DNA of 64,000 nt. It comes from an uncultured Anaerolineales bacterium. GTDB taxonomy: Bacteria > Chloroflexota > Anaerolineae > Anaerolineales > UBA6663. Location: positions 49,024-113,023 of the forward strand of contig CALFZO010000081.1 in assembly GCA_937952305.1 (NCBI GenBank). Direction: 5' to 3'. The stretch's first letter is position 1. Each line of letters begins with the position of its first letter. The notes under the pieces were generated by a model. It did no database searches. It had not been told where the DNA came from and saw only the letters and a program-made list of their open reading frames with translations. Shown piece after piece: positions 42,129-50,720 of the stretch. Position numbers and translations under genes: made by a program.

Positions 42129-42551
42129 TTACCTGTCTGCGGGCGCGCGTGGTTGAAAGAGAGTCACCTGCAGGCCGTCCGGGTCCTGCACGCGGACATT
42201 GTAATCGCCCCAGGGCGTCAGCACCGGCGGCTGGACCAACACAGCGCCGTGCGCCAGCAGGCGCGGCAGGGCCGCCTCCAGGTCCGGCACCTGGAGCGCC
42301 AGCCGGACCTGACCGCTGACGCGGCGGCCCGCCTCCAGCTGATCGATTGTGTCGGCCTGGCGCTCATCGAAGAGTTCCAACGTCGCCTGGCCCATCTCCA
42401 GCAACACGGCCCGGCCGTGCTCGCTCGGCCAAACCTGCGCCGGCTCCAGGCCCAGCCCGGCGCAGTAGAACTCCAGCAGGCGCTCATAATCGCGGGAGGT
42501 CAGCGCCACCCGCAGTTCCACGACCGGGCGCTCGGGCATTGACGGGGACAT
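42129..42551 (-). CDS. VOC family protein (glyoxalase fold)
   Basis: 140 residues from the ATG at 42551 with ggaaaggctgaac upstream; an in-frame start further out at 42638 adds 29 disordered residues without a site. VELRVALTSRDYERLLEFYCAGLGLEPAQVW (first module) and VRLALQVPDLEAALPRLLAHGAVLVQPPV plus a WGDYNVRVQDPDGLQVTLFQP end fit the VOC fold, the last being the usual DPDGxxxxxxQ strand. E in ATLELFDE and the Glu/His pattern is weak, so metal binding is possible but not certain. Close spacing suggests cotranscription with the nuclease, which is otherwise unrelated. Confidence 0.75.
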   Translation of the reverse strand: MSPSMPERPVVELRVALTSRDYERLLEFYCAGLGLEPAQVWPSEHGRAVLLEMGQATLELFDERQADTIDQLEAGRRVSGQVRLALQVPDLEAALPRLLAHGAVLVQPPVLTPWGDYNVRVQDPDGLQVTLFQPRAPADR

Positions 42552-42634
42552 GTTCAGCCTTTCCGGGCCGAGGCCCTGTGAGCCAGGCGGCGTTGCGGGG
42601 AGCGGGTTGCCGGCTCCGGGCGCACGCCTGCTCG

Positions 42635-44875
42635 TCAACTCCCAGCGGCGGGTTGCGCCGCGCTCTCCAACGCCTGAAGGTTGCGCACGCTCAGGGCCAT
42701 CCGTTCGCGCAGCGTCTCAGCCATTTCCGGGAAATCGCCGACCAGGGTATTGAGATTGCCCCGAGACATCGTCAGAAACAGACAAGGCGTCAACGCCGTG
42801 AGCGTGGCGTTGCGCGGCTGGTCCGTGAGCAGCGCCATCTCGCCAAAGTGATCGCCGTCCTCCAGGACCTCGACAAAGTGATCGCGCCCGCGCGTGTCCC
42901 GGGCGCGCACCTGGACTTGCCCGCGCACAATTAAATAGAACTTATCGCCGGGATCGCCCTGCCGGATGACCGTCTGGCCAGACTCGAAGTACTCGGGCCG
43001 GAAGACGCCGGCCGCCTTGTGCAGCGCTTCCGGCGAGAGGCGCGCGAACAGGGCGATGCGCTGTAGACGCCCCGCGTCCACGCGCGCATAGCGGCCGTCG
43101 TCGCTCACATCAAAGCCGCCCTGCTTATGCCAGAGCCCATGATAGACGCCGCCGGCCGCCAGGAGCTCGGCATGGGTGCCCTGCTCCACCAGCCGGCCAG
43201 TCTGCAGTACAAAGATTCGGTCGGCCTGCTGAGCGGCGAGCAACCGATGCGTGATGGCGATGACAGTCCGGCCCTGCTTCAGCCGCTCCAGGGTGGCGTT
43301 GATAGCGGCCTCGGTGGCCGGATCGAGCGCGGAGGTCGCCTCGTCCAGCAGCAGAATGGCCGGATCGGCCAGCAAGGCTCGGGCGAGGGCGATCCGCTGG
43401 CGTTGCCCGCCGGAGAGACGCCCGCCGGCCTCCCCGGCCAGCGTGGCGTAACCCTGCGGCATCTGGACGATCAGGTCGTGGATCTCGGCGGCGCGGGCGG
43501 CCTGCTCGATTTCGGCGTCGCTGGCCTCGGGCCGGCCCAGGCGGATGTTGTCACGCAGAGACGCGTTGAACAGGTAGTTCTCCTGAAACACCACGCCCAG
43601 TTGCCCACGCAGCGATCGCTGCGTGGCCCGCCGCAGATCGACGCCGTCGAGCGTGATGACGCCGGCCTGCGGATCGTAGAAGCGCATGATCAGGCTCAAC
43701 ACCGTGCTCTTGCCAGAGCCACTGGCACCCACGAAAACCACCGACTGGCCGGCCGGGATGGTCAGGCTGACCTGATCCAGATCGCGCCGCTGGCCGCCGT
43801 AGGAGAATGTGACCGCCTCAAAGCGGAGGCCGTCCGCAACGCGTTCCAGGGCGCAGGCGTCGGGCGCATCCTGGATGGCCACCCGGGCCGTCAGCAGCGC
43901 CTCCAGCCGGCCCAAGCCGGCCGCGGCCTCGATCAGGACCGGCACAACCTTCTTGGCAAACTCGTACGCGTCCTTGGCGACTACGCCCAAGACGGTCATG
44001 AACGAGACGTACGCGCCGACCGACAACTCCTGCTGGAAGACCAGCGTCGCCCCCAGGCAGGCCACCAACAGCTGGACCAGCAGCACGCCCAGGCTCGAGA
44101 TTTTGCTGATCAGCGCCATCGTGAAGCGGGAACGGACAGTGGTGTCCTTGAGTTCCGTCAGCTCAGCCTCAAAGCGCTGTGCGAACCAGTCTTCCAGCAC
44201 AAACGTCTTGATGATCGCCTGGGCCCGGACGGTCTCCTGCACCATGTTGACGACGTCGGCCTCGCTTTGCCGGAGCCGCACCCCGGCCGCAAGAGAACGG
44301 GCCAGCAGGCGCCGCACCACCAGCATCAGGACCGGCAGGGCGACCAGCGCCGCCAACGCCAGGCGCCATTCCAGGTAAAGCAGAAACGGGACATTGATCA
44401 GCAGTCCGAGCGTTGTCAGGATGGAATTTAGAAAGGCCTGTGTATAACCGGCCTCCACGGCGCGCAGGTCCCCGCTGAAGCGCGCCAGAATATCACCCAG
44501 CCGGATCTTGGCATAGAAATCAGCTGAGAGGCGCTGGAGCTGCTCGTACAGCCGGCGCCGCAGGTCGTTGGCCAGGAGCGCGGTCGCCGCGGCGTTCACA
44601 TTCTCCCCCGCCAGGGCAGCGCCGGCCATCACTCCAAAGGCCGCCAGCAGTCCGAGAAGGATCAGGGACAAGGGCGGATCGTTCAGCCCGCGCAGGGCGT
44701 TGTCCAGGATCAGCTTCAAGCTGTAGGCGAAATAAGTGTGAAAGAGCTGCTGCAGAAAGAGGAGCGCAATCGCCGCCGCCAACAGTCGGGGATGCTGGCG
44801 CCAGGCCCGCCAGGCGCGGCTGAGGGTTTCGGGCAGGGTCAGGGGAATGGCCGATTCGAGGGACGGGCTTTTCAT
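42635..44875 (-). CDS. ABC exporter half-transporter fused to a cyclic nucleotide-binding domain
   Basis: 746 residues. Six transmembrane helices (about 28-320), ABC domain about 345-580 (GASGSGKSTVLSLIMRFYD; LSGGQRQRIALARALLADPAILLLDEATSALDP), then a C-terminal CAP-like domain about 610-725: FARLSPEALHKAAGVFRPEYFESGQTVIRQGDPGDKFYLIVRGQV and the phosphate-binding cassette FGEMALLTDQPRNATLTAL with its Arg (RNATL). In family knowledge this Arg and the Glu of FGE bind cAMP/cGMP. An exporter with such a tail may be gated by a second messenger or a nucleotide-like molecule. The substrate could be a peptide, drug or lipid. Expected as a homodimer. Confidence 0.88.
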   Translation of the reverse strand: MKSPSLESAIPLTLPETLSRAWRAWRQHPRLLAAAIALLFLQQLFHTYFAYSLKLILDNALRGLNDPPLSLILLGLLAAFGVMAGAALAGENVNAAATALLANDLRRRLYEQLQRLSADFYAKIRLGDILARFSGDLRAVEAGYTQAFLNSILTTLGLLINVPFLLYLEWRLALAALVALPVLMLVVRRLLARSLAAGVRLRQSEADVVNMVQETVRAQAIIKTFVLEDWFAQRFEAELTELKDTTVRSRFTMALISKISSLGVLLVQLLVACLGATLVFQQELSVGAYVSFMTVLGVVAKDAYEFAKKVVPVLIEAAAGLGRLEALLTARVAIQDAPDACALERVADGLRFEAVTFSYGGQRRDLDQVSLTIPAGQSVVFVGASGSGKSTVLSLIMRFYDPQAGVITLDGVDLRRATQRSLRGQLGVVFQENYLFNASLRDNIRLGRPEASDAEIEQAARAAEIHDLIVQMPQGYATLAGEAGGRLSGGQRQRIALARALLADPAILLLDEATSALDPATEAAINATLERLKQGRTVIAITHRLLAAQQADRIFVLQTGRLVEQGTHAELLAAGGVYHGLWHKQGGFDVSDDGRYARVDAGRLQRIALFARLSPEALHKAAGVFRPEYFESGQTVIRQGDPGDKFYLIVRGQVQVRARDTRGRDHFVEVLEDGDHFGEMALLTDQPRNATLTALTPCLFLTMSRGNLNTLVGDFPEMAETLRERMALSVRNLQALESAAQPAAGS

Positions 44876-44882
44876 GCGCCGG

Positions 44883-44891
44883 ATTTTAACA
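44883..44891 (-). promoter_or_regulatory. Extended -10 element immediately before the ABC-CNB gene (leaderless start)
   Basis: On the minus strand TGTTAAAAT (44891 to 44883) is an extended -10 (TG-n-TAAAAT). Its expected transcription start (about 44876) is one base before the ATG at 44875, so the transcript would be leaderless or nearly so; there is no ribosome site in front of this ATG. The overlap with the -10 was not needed to choose the start. Confidence 0.45.
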
Positions 44892-44959
44892 TGGCCTTTC
44901 GGCGAGGATCATCGCTGGCGGCCTGTCCGTCCGCCCGCCTCCGCGCCGCTGAGCCTGAG

Positions 44960-44965
44960 TATAAT
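44960..44965 (+). promoter_or_regulatory. Perfect -10 box (TATAAT) before the GH36-galT operon
   Basis: TATAAT at 44960-44965, 183 bases before the ATG at 45148, in the 272-base divergent gap. The leader would be about 175 bases. The gap contains no obvious operator repeat; a TG two bases before (44956-44957) is at wrong spacing for an extended -10. Confidence 0.4.
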
Positions 44966-45147
44966 CGCCTGTGATCCGCCAACCCTGAAGCGGCGCCGGT
45001 TCCGGAACGCAGCTAAAATCCCGCCCAGCGCGCCAACGCCGACCAGACCCAGTTCGCCGAGTCGCCTGGCCAGCGCGCATCCCGATCCGTCTCGCCATCG
45101 ATCGGGGCTGGGACCAGGCTGCGCCCGCCTTCACCTGTGGCAGTTCT

Positions 45148-47376
45148 ATGATCGCTTTCAATCCAAGCACGCGCACTTTCAACCTGTCTCTGCAGCGCAG
45201 TTTTTACGCTTTTCAAGTGGACGCCGAAGGCCGGCTCCTCCACCTCGGCTGGGGGCCGCGGCCGGCCGGCGCTGAGGCCGCCGCGGGCGTGACAGGGTCG
45301 ACCGTCCACGTTAACTACGACACGCCGGCCAGCTTCCTGGTGCAGTTACGGCCGGAAGAACTGCTGACCTTCGGCGATGTTTCGCTGTTCGAGCCCACGC
45401 TCAAGGCCAGCTTCCCGACTCTGGGCCAGCCGTTGGCCGCCGGCGAAGCCGCCCACCTGCCGCTGCGCGACCTGCGCCTGCGCTACGTGGACCACACGGT
45501 CGTCACCGACGCCCAGCCCGGCGGCGCGCCCGCGCACGGCCAGCCCAGCCTGAATCCAGCCCCGCGCGAAACCGTGCGCGTGCGGCTGGCCGACCCGGCG
45601 CAGGGACTGGCGGTGACAGCCTGCTACCGCTTGACGCCTGAACACGATATCGTGGAGCGCTGGTTGGAGTTGCACAACACCGGGCCAGCGCCGGTCACGT
45701 TCGACGTCTGTTACTCGGCGTCCGCCCATCTGCCGGCCGGCACGACCGAGCTGACGAGCGTCTCCGGCACCTGGGCGCGCGAGTTCACGCCTCAGCGCGA
45801 CCGGCTGGGGCCGGGCTTGCGCATCCTGGAGAGCCGCAGCCTGCAGACCAGCCACTTCAGCAACCCCTTCTTTCTGCTCAACCGCCCGGGGCAAGCCTGG
45901 GAAGAGACCGGGCTGGTGTACTTCGGCGCGCTGGCGTATAGCGGCAGTTGGCGTCTGGCCTTCGAGCAGCTGCCCACCGGCGCGGTGCGCGTCCATGGCG
46001 GCTACAACCCGTCTGATCAGCGGCTGGAGTTGGCGCCCGGCGAGACCCACAGCACGCCCGCCTTCGTCATGGGCGTCAGTGTGGACGGCTGGGGCGGCGC
46101 CAGCCGGCGCCTGCACGCCTTCACGCGCGAGCGGGTGCTGCCGAACCCGCCTCGCCCTCTCCCCTGGCGCCCGGTACTGTACAACAGCTGGGAGGCCACC
46201 TACTTCAACCTGAGCGAGGCCGGCCAGATCGAGCTGGCTCGCAAGGCGGCCGCCCTCGGCGTGGAGTTGTTCTGCGTGGACGACGGCTGGTTCGGGGCGC
46301 GCCGCAACGACCAGGCCGGCCTGGGCGATTGGACCGTGAGCGCGGACGCCTTCCCGAATGGCCTGGAGCCGGTGGTCCAGGAGGTCCACCGCCTGGGGAT
46401 GCGGTTTGGCCTCTGGATCGAGCCCGAGATGGTCAACCCGGACTCGGACCTGTACCGTGCGCACCCAGACTGGGTCCTGCACTTCCCGGGCCGGCCGCGC
46501 ACCACGGCCCGCAACCAGTTGATCCTGGATTTCGGCCGCCCGGAAGTGGTCGAGCACATCTTCGCCGTTTTGGACGCCCTGGTCCGCCGGTATCAAGTGG
46601 CCTTTTTCAAATGGGACATGAACCGGCTGGCCACCGAGCCGGGTTCCGTGGCCGGCCAGGCCATCTGGCGCCGGCACGCGGAGGGCGTCTATGGGATCAT
46701 GGATCGCCTGCGCCACGCGCACCCCGGCCTCGATATCCAGAGCTGCTCGGGCGGCGGCGGACGCATCGATCTGGGCATCCTGGGCCGCACCGACCAGGTC
46801 TGGGTCAGCGACAACACCGACGCCCTGGATCGGCTTCGGATCCAGGAGGGCTTCAGCCTGGCTTACCCAGCGCGCTGCCTGGAGGCCTGGGTGACGCACG
46901 CGCACAACCACATCACCCGCCGGGTCACGGCGTTGAGCACGCGCTTCGACGTGGCCATGCGCGGCGCGCTCGGCATCGGCTCCAGCCTCAACGAACTTAG
47001 CGAAGCCGAGCTGGCCGAGTACGCGGCCTACATCGCGTTCTACAAACGACTGCGGCCGATCATCCAGGCTGGGACGCTCTATCGGTTACAGCGTTTGGAA
47101 GAAGGCGACGCGTCCGTGATCGAGTACGGGCTGCCGGATGGCCGCGAGGCCGTCTACTCGGTCGTCTTGCGCGATCACCAGATCGGACGGCTGCGCCCGC
47201 CCGCGCCGCTGCGCGGACTGAATGCGGCCGGCCTGTACCAAGTGCTCGATCGCGACCAGCGCGAGCTTCACCGCCTCAGCGGCTACGAGTTGATGACGCT
47301 CGGCCTGCCCGTGGAAAACACGGAAGGCCCAGGCTATAGCCGCACCCTACATCTACGACAGGTGGACCATGTTTGA
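45148..47376 (+). CDS. Alpha-galactosidase, GH36
   Basis: 742 residues. N-terminal beta-sandwich (about 1-310), then a TIM barrel with YNSWEATYFNLSE (about 349), VDDGWFGARRND (about 375), VNPDSDLYRAHPDW, FFKWDMNR (about 490, nucleophile D), SCSGGGGRIDLGILGRTDQVW and VSDNTDALDR (about 535-560, acid/base D), and the C-terminal beta domain. All GH36 landmark residues (KWD; SDN) are intact. Releases galactose from melibiose, raffinose or related alpha-galactosides. No signal peptide, so the enzyme is cytosolic and needs a sugar importer not seen here. It overlaps galT by 8 nt. Confidence 0.93.
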   Translation: MIAFNPSTRTFNLSLQRSFYAFQVDAEGRLLHLGWGPRPAGAEAAAGVTGSTVHVNYDTPASFLVQLRPEELLTFGDVSLFEPTLKASFPTLGQPLAAGEAAHLPLRDLRLRYVDHTVVTDAQPGGAPAHGQPSLNPAPRETVRVRLADPAQGLAVTACYRLTPEHDIVERWLELHNTGPAPVTFDVCYSASAHLPAGTTELTSVSGTWAREFTPQRDRLGPGLRILESRSLQTSHFSNPFFLLNRPGQAWEETGLVYFGALAYSGSWRLAFEQLPTGAVRVHGGYNPSDQRLELAPGETHSTPAFVMGVSVDGWGGASRRLHAFTRERVLPNPPRPLPWRPVLYNSWEATYFNLSEAGQIELARKAAALGVELFCVDDGWFGARRNDQAGLGDWTVSADAFPNGLEPVVQEVHRLGMRFGLWIEPEMVNPDSDLYRAHPDWVLHFPGRPRTTARNQLILDFGRPEVVEHIFAVLDALVRRYQVAFFKWDMNRLATEPGSVAGQAIWRRHAEGVYGIMDRLRHAHPGLDIQSCSGGGGRIDLGILGRTDQVWVSDNTDALDRLRIQEGFSLAYPARCLEAWVTHAHNHITRRVTALSTRFDVAMRGALGIGSSLNELSEAELAEYAAYIAFYKRLRPIIQAGTLYRLQRLEEGDASVIEYGLPDGREAVYSVVLRDHQIGRLRPPAPLRGLNAAGLYQVLDRDQRELHRLSGYELMTLGLPVENTEGPGYSRTLHLRQVDHV

Positions 47377-48412
47377 TCCGACTGAACATCCGCACCGCCG
47401 CCACAACCCGCTCACCGGCGAGTGGGTGCTGGTCTCGCCGCACCGCACCAAGCGGCCCTGGCTGGGCCAGGTGGAGAAGCCCAACCTGGCCGAGCGGCCG
47501 GCCTACGACCCCGGCTGTTACCTGTGCCCGGGCAACGCCCGCGCCGGCGGCCTGACCAACCCGGCCTACACCGAAACGTTCGTCTTCACCAATGACTTCG
47601 CGGCCCTGCTGCCGGACACGCCCGAGGAGCACGCGGCACATCATCGCCTCCTGCGCGCCGAGGGCGAACGCGGCACCTCCCGCGTGATCTGTTTCTCGCC
47701 GCGCCACGACCTGCACCTGGCGCGCCTGCCGGTTTCGGCCCTGCGTCCGGTGGTGGACGTCTGGGCCGCGCAGATCGAGGACCTGGGCCAGCACTACCGC
47801 TGGGTGCAGCTGTTCGAGAACCGGGGCGAGGCCATGGGCGCTTCCAACCCGCACCCGCACGGCCAGGTCTGGGCCGGCAGCGCGCTGCCCAACGAAATCA
47901 CCAAGGAACTGCACACCCAGCAGGCCTACTACGGCGAGCACGGGCAGCCCCTGCTGTTAGATTACGCCCGCCTGGAGGCCGAGCGCGGCGAGCGGGTGGT
48001 GGTGGAGAACGCGGACTGGCTGGTGGTGGTCCCGTACTGGGCCATCTGGCCGTTTGAGACACTGCTGCTGCCGCGCCGGCCTGTCCGGCGCCTGCCAGAA
48101 CTGACTGGCGGTGAGCGCGACAGCTTGGCCGAGATCATCCAGCGTCTGCTGATCCGCTACGACAATCTGTTTGAGACGTCGTTTCCCTACTCGATGGGCT
48201 GGCACGGCGCGCCGACAGACGGCGGCGCGCACCCCGGCTGGCAGCTGCACGCGCACTACTACCCGCCGCTCCTGCGCTCCGCCACAGTGCGCAAGTTCAT
48301 CGTCGGCTACGAGATGCTGGCCGAGGTCCAGCGCGACCTGACCGCCGAGCAGGCCGCGGCCCGGCTGCGCGGGCTGCCGGAGCGGCACTATCGGGAGCAG
48401 CCCGCGGCCTGA
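47369..48412 (+). CDS. galT: Galactose-1-phosphate uridylyltransferase
   Basis: 347 residues. EHPHRRHNPLTGEWVLVSPHRTKRPW near the start, CYLCPGNARAGG (Cys pair about 51-54 for metal), FENRGEAMGASNPHPHGQVWA (about 150-172), whose HPH holds the uridylylated His, and WLVVVPYWAIWPFETLLLPRR are the hallmarks. Converts galactose-1-phosphate plus UDP-glucose to UDP-galactose and glucose-1-phosphate in the Leloir pathway. Starts at an ATG inside the end of the alpha-galactosidase gene with aggtgg upstream. galK and galE are not in the window. Confidence 0.95.
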   Translation: MFDPTEHPHRRHNPLTGEWVLVSPHRTKRPWLGQVEKPNLAERPAYDPGCYLCPGNARAGGLTNPAYTETFVFTNDFAALLPDTPEEHAAHHRLLRAEGERGTSRVICFSPRHDLHLARLPVSALRPVVDVWAAQIEDLGQHYRWVQLFENRGEAMGASNPHPHGQVWAGSALPNEITKELHTQQAYYGEHGQPLLLDYARLEAERGERVVVENADWLVVVPYWAIWPFETLLLPRRPVRRLPELTGGERDSLAEIIQRLLIRYDNLFETSFPYSMGWHGAPTDGGAHPGWQLHAHYYPPLLRSATVRKFIVGYEMLAEVQRDLTAEQAAARLRGLPERHYREQPAA

Positions 48413-48832
48413 ACCCGCTGCGCCGAAGCCGGCCCCGCCCGAGCGCAGCCAATCGAACCAAAGTCGTCAGCGAACTCCCCGAGCCGGAGCGAGCGCTCCG
48501 CGATGTCGATCGCGTCCTATCTCCCTCAGGTACCTTGGCGTTCAGCGAGTTGTTGACCGACCGGGACTACCCCTTAACCCAGACGCTCGTGCGCCTGGCG
48601 GGGAAAGCCGACCTCCGGTTCAAGAGAAAGCTGGGGGACTTCTTCTCGTGCACGCTCGTGACAGAGCACCAACCTGTGCCATCCGCCGGCCAACCTACGG
48701 GCCATCTGGCCGGCGCCCGAACAGCCGCGTTAGCCGTCCTCAGAGGCAAACCTGGTCCAGGCCCTACAGTTGTCCGTCAGTGGCCACCGGCCCAATTGGT
48801 AAGCGCTGGGTGCATTCTCCAGGGAAAGTACA
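48413..48832. other. 420-base gene-poor stretch between galT and the LuxR-DUF805 gene
   Basis: It contains two adjacent inverted repeats just after galT: CGGAGCG-ag-CGCTCCG (48485-48500) and CGCGAT-gtcg-ATCGCG (48499-48514). They have no U run, so a Rho-independent terminator is not supported. A frame open from TTG 48535 to 48846 (103 codons) has no ribosome site and no recognisable composition or domain; I do not call it a gene. The composition is slightly less GC-rich towards 48800. Confidence 0.5.
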
Positions 48833-49495
48833 ATGTCGGAACATAATGAACTGAGCGACCGCGAACGGGAAGTCATAAAACAGCTCCTCGAAGGCAAGAG
48901 CAACAAGTTGATTGCTGCCGCCTTGAGTATTTCCGAGCGCACGGTGGAATTCCACCTCAAGAATATTTATGAAAAGTACCAGGTGCGCTCCCGTGTAGAA
49001 CTGGTGCTAAAGCTACGGTCTTCCACAGTTGTTAGCCAGGGAGGAATTGCCGACAATCAAGACCGTCCCAAGTTCAATTGGGCAACATCTTTGCGAGAAG
49101 CCGTCTCTCAAATCGGCAAGGACCTAAACATGGCAAACATAATGAGTTCTGACGCCAGCAACCCAGGAAGGCCAATGACGTTCTTTGAATCGATCCGCGT
49201 GTGTCTCACTAAGTTCGCGGAGTTCAGCGGCCGAGCGACGCGGGCGGAGTTCTGGTGGTTTGCGCTGTTCGTCAGCCTGGGGGTCACGGCCTTGGCCTAC
49301 GTGAGCGAGGCGCTGGGGGGCGCCTTCCTGACAGTGATGCTGCTGCCGTTATTGGCCGCGGGAACCCGCCGCCTCCGGGATACCGGCCGGAGCGGCTGGT
49401 GGCAGTTGTTCTTGCTGGCGCCGGTGGGCGGCCTCGTTGTAGTGGGGATTTTGTGGGCGCTGCCGCCCGTCAGCAGCCAAGAAACACGTTCTTAG
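48833..49495 (+). CDS. LuxR-type HTH fused to DUF805 membrane domain
   Basis: 220 residues after agggaaagtaca. Residues 5-65 are a LuxR/GerE DNA-binding domain (LSDREREVIKQLLEGKSNKLIAAALSISERTVEFHLKNIY; shown in part as SDREREVIKQLL and ERTVEFHLKN). A lysine-rich linker follows. Residues 115-210 are DUF805: FFESIRVCLTKFAEFSGRATRAEFWWFALF, three hydrophobic helices, and AAGTRRLRDTGRSGWWQLFLLAP, the classic R-R-L-x-D-T-G-x-S-G-W-W motif. It is likely a membrane-tethered transcription factor. Its first 300 bases are visibly poorer in G+C than the neighbours. Its stop overlaps the MetE-like stop by 4 nt (49492-49495). Confidence 0.82.
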   Translation: MSEHNELSDREREVIKQLLEGKSNKLIAAALSISERTVEFHLKNIYEKYQVRSRVELVLKLRSSTVVSQGGIADNQDRPKFNWATSLREAVSQIGKDLNMANIMSSDASNPGRPMTFFESIRVCLTKFAEFSGRATRAEFWWFALFVSLGVTALAYVSEALGGAFLTVMLLPLLAAGTRRLRDTGRSGWWQLFLLAPVGGLVVVGILWALPPVSSQETRS

Positions 49496-50643
49496 CTGGC
49501 CCCCCATAGCGTCTTCGACGCCAGGGCCGCGCCCTCGGCCAGCGCCCGCAGCTTGGCGTAGGCAATGTCCGGATGCACGGCGCCGAACCCGGCAAAGGTG
49601 CCGAAGCCGCAGTCAGTGCCGGCCAACACCCGTTCCCGGCCCACCAACTGGGCCACGCGCACAATGCGCTCGGCCACCAGTTCTGGGTGCTCAATGAAGT
49701 TGGACACGCTGTCGATCATGCCCGGCGCCAGCACCTTGTCTTCGGGCAGAGGCACTTCGGCCCACACGGCCCACTCGTGGGCATGGCGGGGGTTGGCGCC
49801 CTCAATCAAGAGCATGCCCGGCTTGGCCTTGAGCACCACGTTGACGATCTTGCGCAGCGGGATATCGTGATGGTGCGGGCCTTCATAGTTGCCCCAGCAC
49901 ACATGCATCCGCACCCGGTCGCCGGGCACATTCTGCAACGCATAGTTCAGAGCCTCCACCTGGAGCTCGGCGTTGCGCAGGAAGGTCTCGTCGTCCACAT
50001 CGCGGAACTTGATGTGCCGCCCCATCGCCAAGTCAGGCGCGTCGATCTGCAGATACAGGCCGGCGGCGACGATGGCCTCGTACTCGGTCCGCATCGCCTC
50101 CGCCAGGGCCTGCAGGTAGGCCACCGGCGTTGGGTAGTAGTCGTTGGGCTGGAAGACGGCGATCACGCCGGGCGAGGCCGCGTTCATAAACGCCGCGCCA
50201 GCGCCGTGCTGCACGACAGCGGCCTGCAAGTGGCGGATGTCTTCGTGCAGCGCGGCGTGGTCGCGGACGGCGATAGGACCGGTGCACCTGGGCCGGTGAT
50301 ACTGGGGCGTCGCGCCCAGCCGCGACAAGCGATCTTTGAAGGCCGGGTAGTCGTCCAGGTCCTTCGGCGTGGCGCGCGGCACCTCACCGATCTCGAACCC
50401 GGTCAGGCGATGGCGGATGTAGGTGGCATAGCTGATCTTGCTCATCTCGCCGTCGCTGACCACATCCACCCCCGCCGACACCTGGCGCGCGACCGCGTCG
50501 CTGACGGCCGTGCGCATGGTCTGGGCAAAAGCTTCCGGGTCGTAGGGCTCGCCCCGATCTTGGGCGAAAAGCAGGTCCACTACCGGCTGTGGGCGCGGCA
50601 GGCTGCCCACATGGGTCGTTAATATCCGGCCAGGATGGGTCAT
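49492..50643 (-). CDS. MetE-C-like (cobalamin-independent methionine synthase family) methyltransferase
   Basis: 383 residues, about half the length of MetE, so only the C-terminal catalytic barrel type. TTHVGSLPRPQPVVDLLFAQ at the N terminus, VVSDGEMSKISYATYIRHRLTGFE, MHVCWGNYEGPHHHDIPLRKI (about 240-260, His/Cys zinc ligands) and GTDCGFGTFAG (about 345-355, Cys zinc ligand) are the metal site. Short paralogues act on diverse methyl donors and acceptors rather than on methyltetrahydrofolate/homocysteine. Last gene of the minus-strand cluster. Possible role: demethylation or methyl transfer in the catabolic pathway. Confidence 0.8.
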   Translation of the reverse strand: MTHPGRILTTHVGSLPRPQPVVDLLFAQDRGEPYDPEAFAQTMRTAVSDAVARQVSAGVDVVSDGEMSKISYATYIRHRLTGFEIGEVPRATPKDLDDYPAFKDRLSRLGATPQYHRPRCTGPIAVRDHAALHEDIRHLQAAVVQHGAGAAFMNAASPGVIAVFQPNDYYPTPVAYLQALAEAMRTEYEAIVAAGLYLQIDAPDLAMGRHIKFRDVDDETFLRNAELQVEALNYALQNVPGDRVRMHVCWGNYEGPHHHDIPLRKIVNVVLKAKPGMLLIEGANPRHAHEWAVWAEVPLPEDKVLAPGMIDSVSNFIEHPELVAERIVRVAQLVGRERVLAGTDCGFGTFAGFGAVHPDIAYAKLRALAEGAALASKTLWGAS

Positions 50644-50720
50644 GGGTCACCTCGTCTTGTTCATTCCGGCGGCCGCCCGACCCACCCTGGCCGGGCCCTC
50701 GGTATACCCGTGCGCGTCGA

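Noticed and set aside
48535..48846. 103-codon plus frame after galT
   Set aside because: TTG start without ribosome site, no recognisable family, overlaps the LuxR-DUF805 start region.
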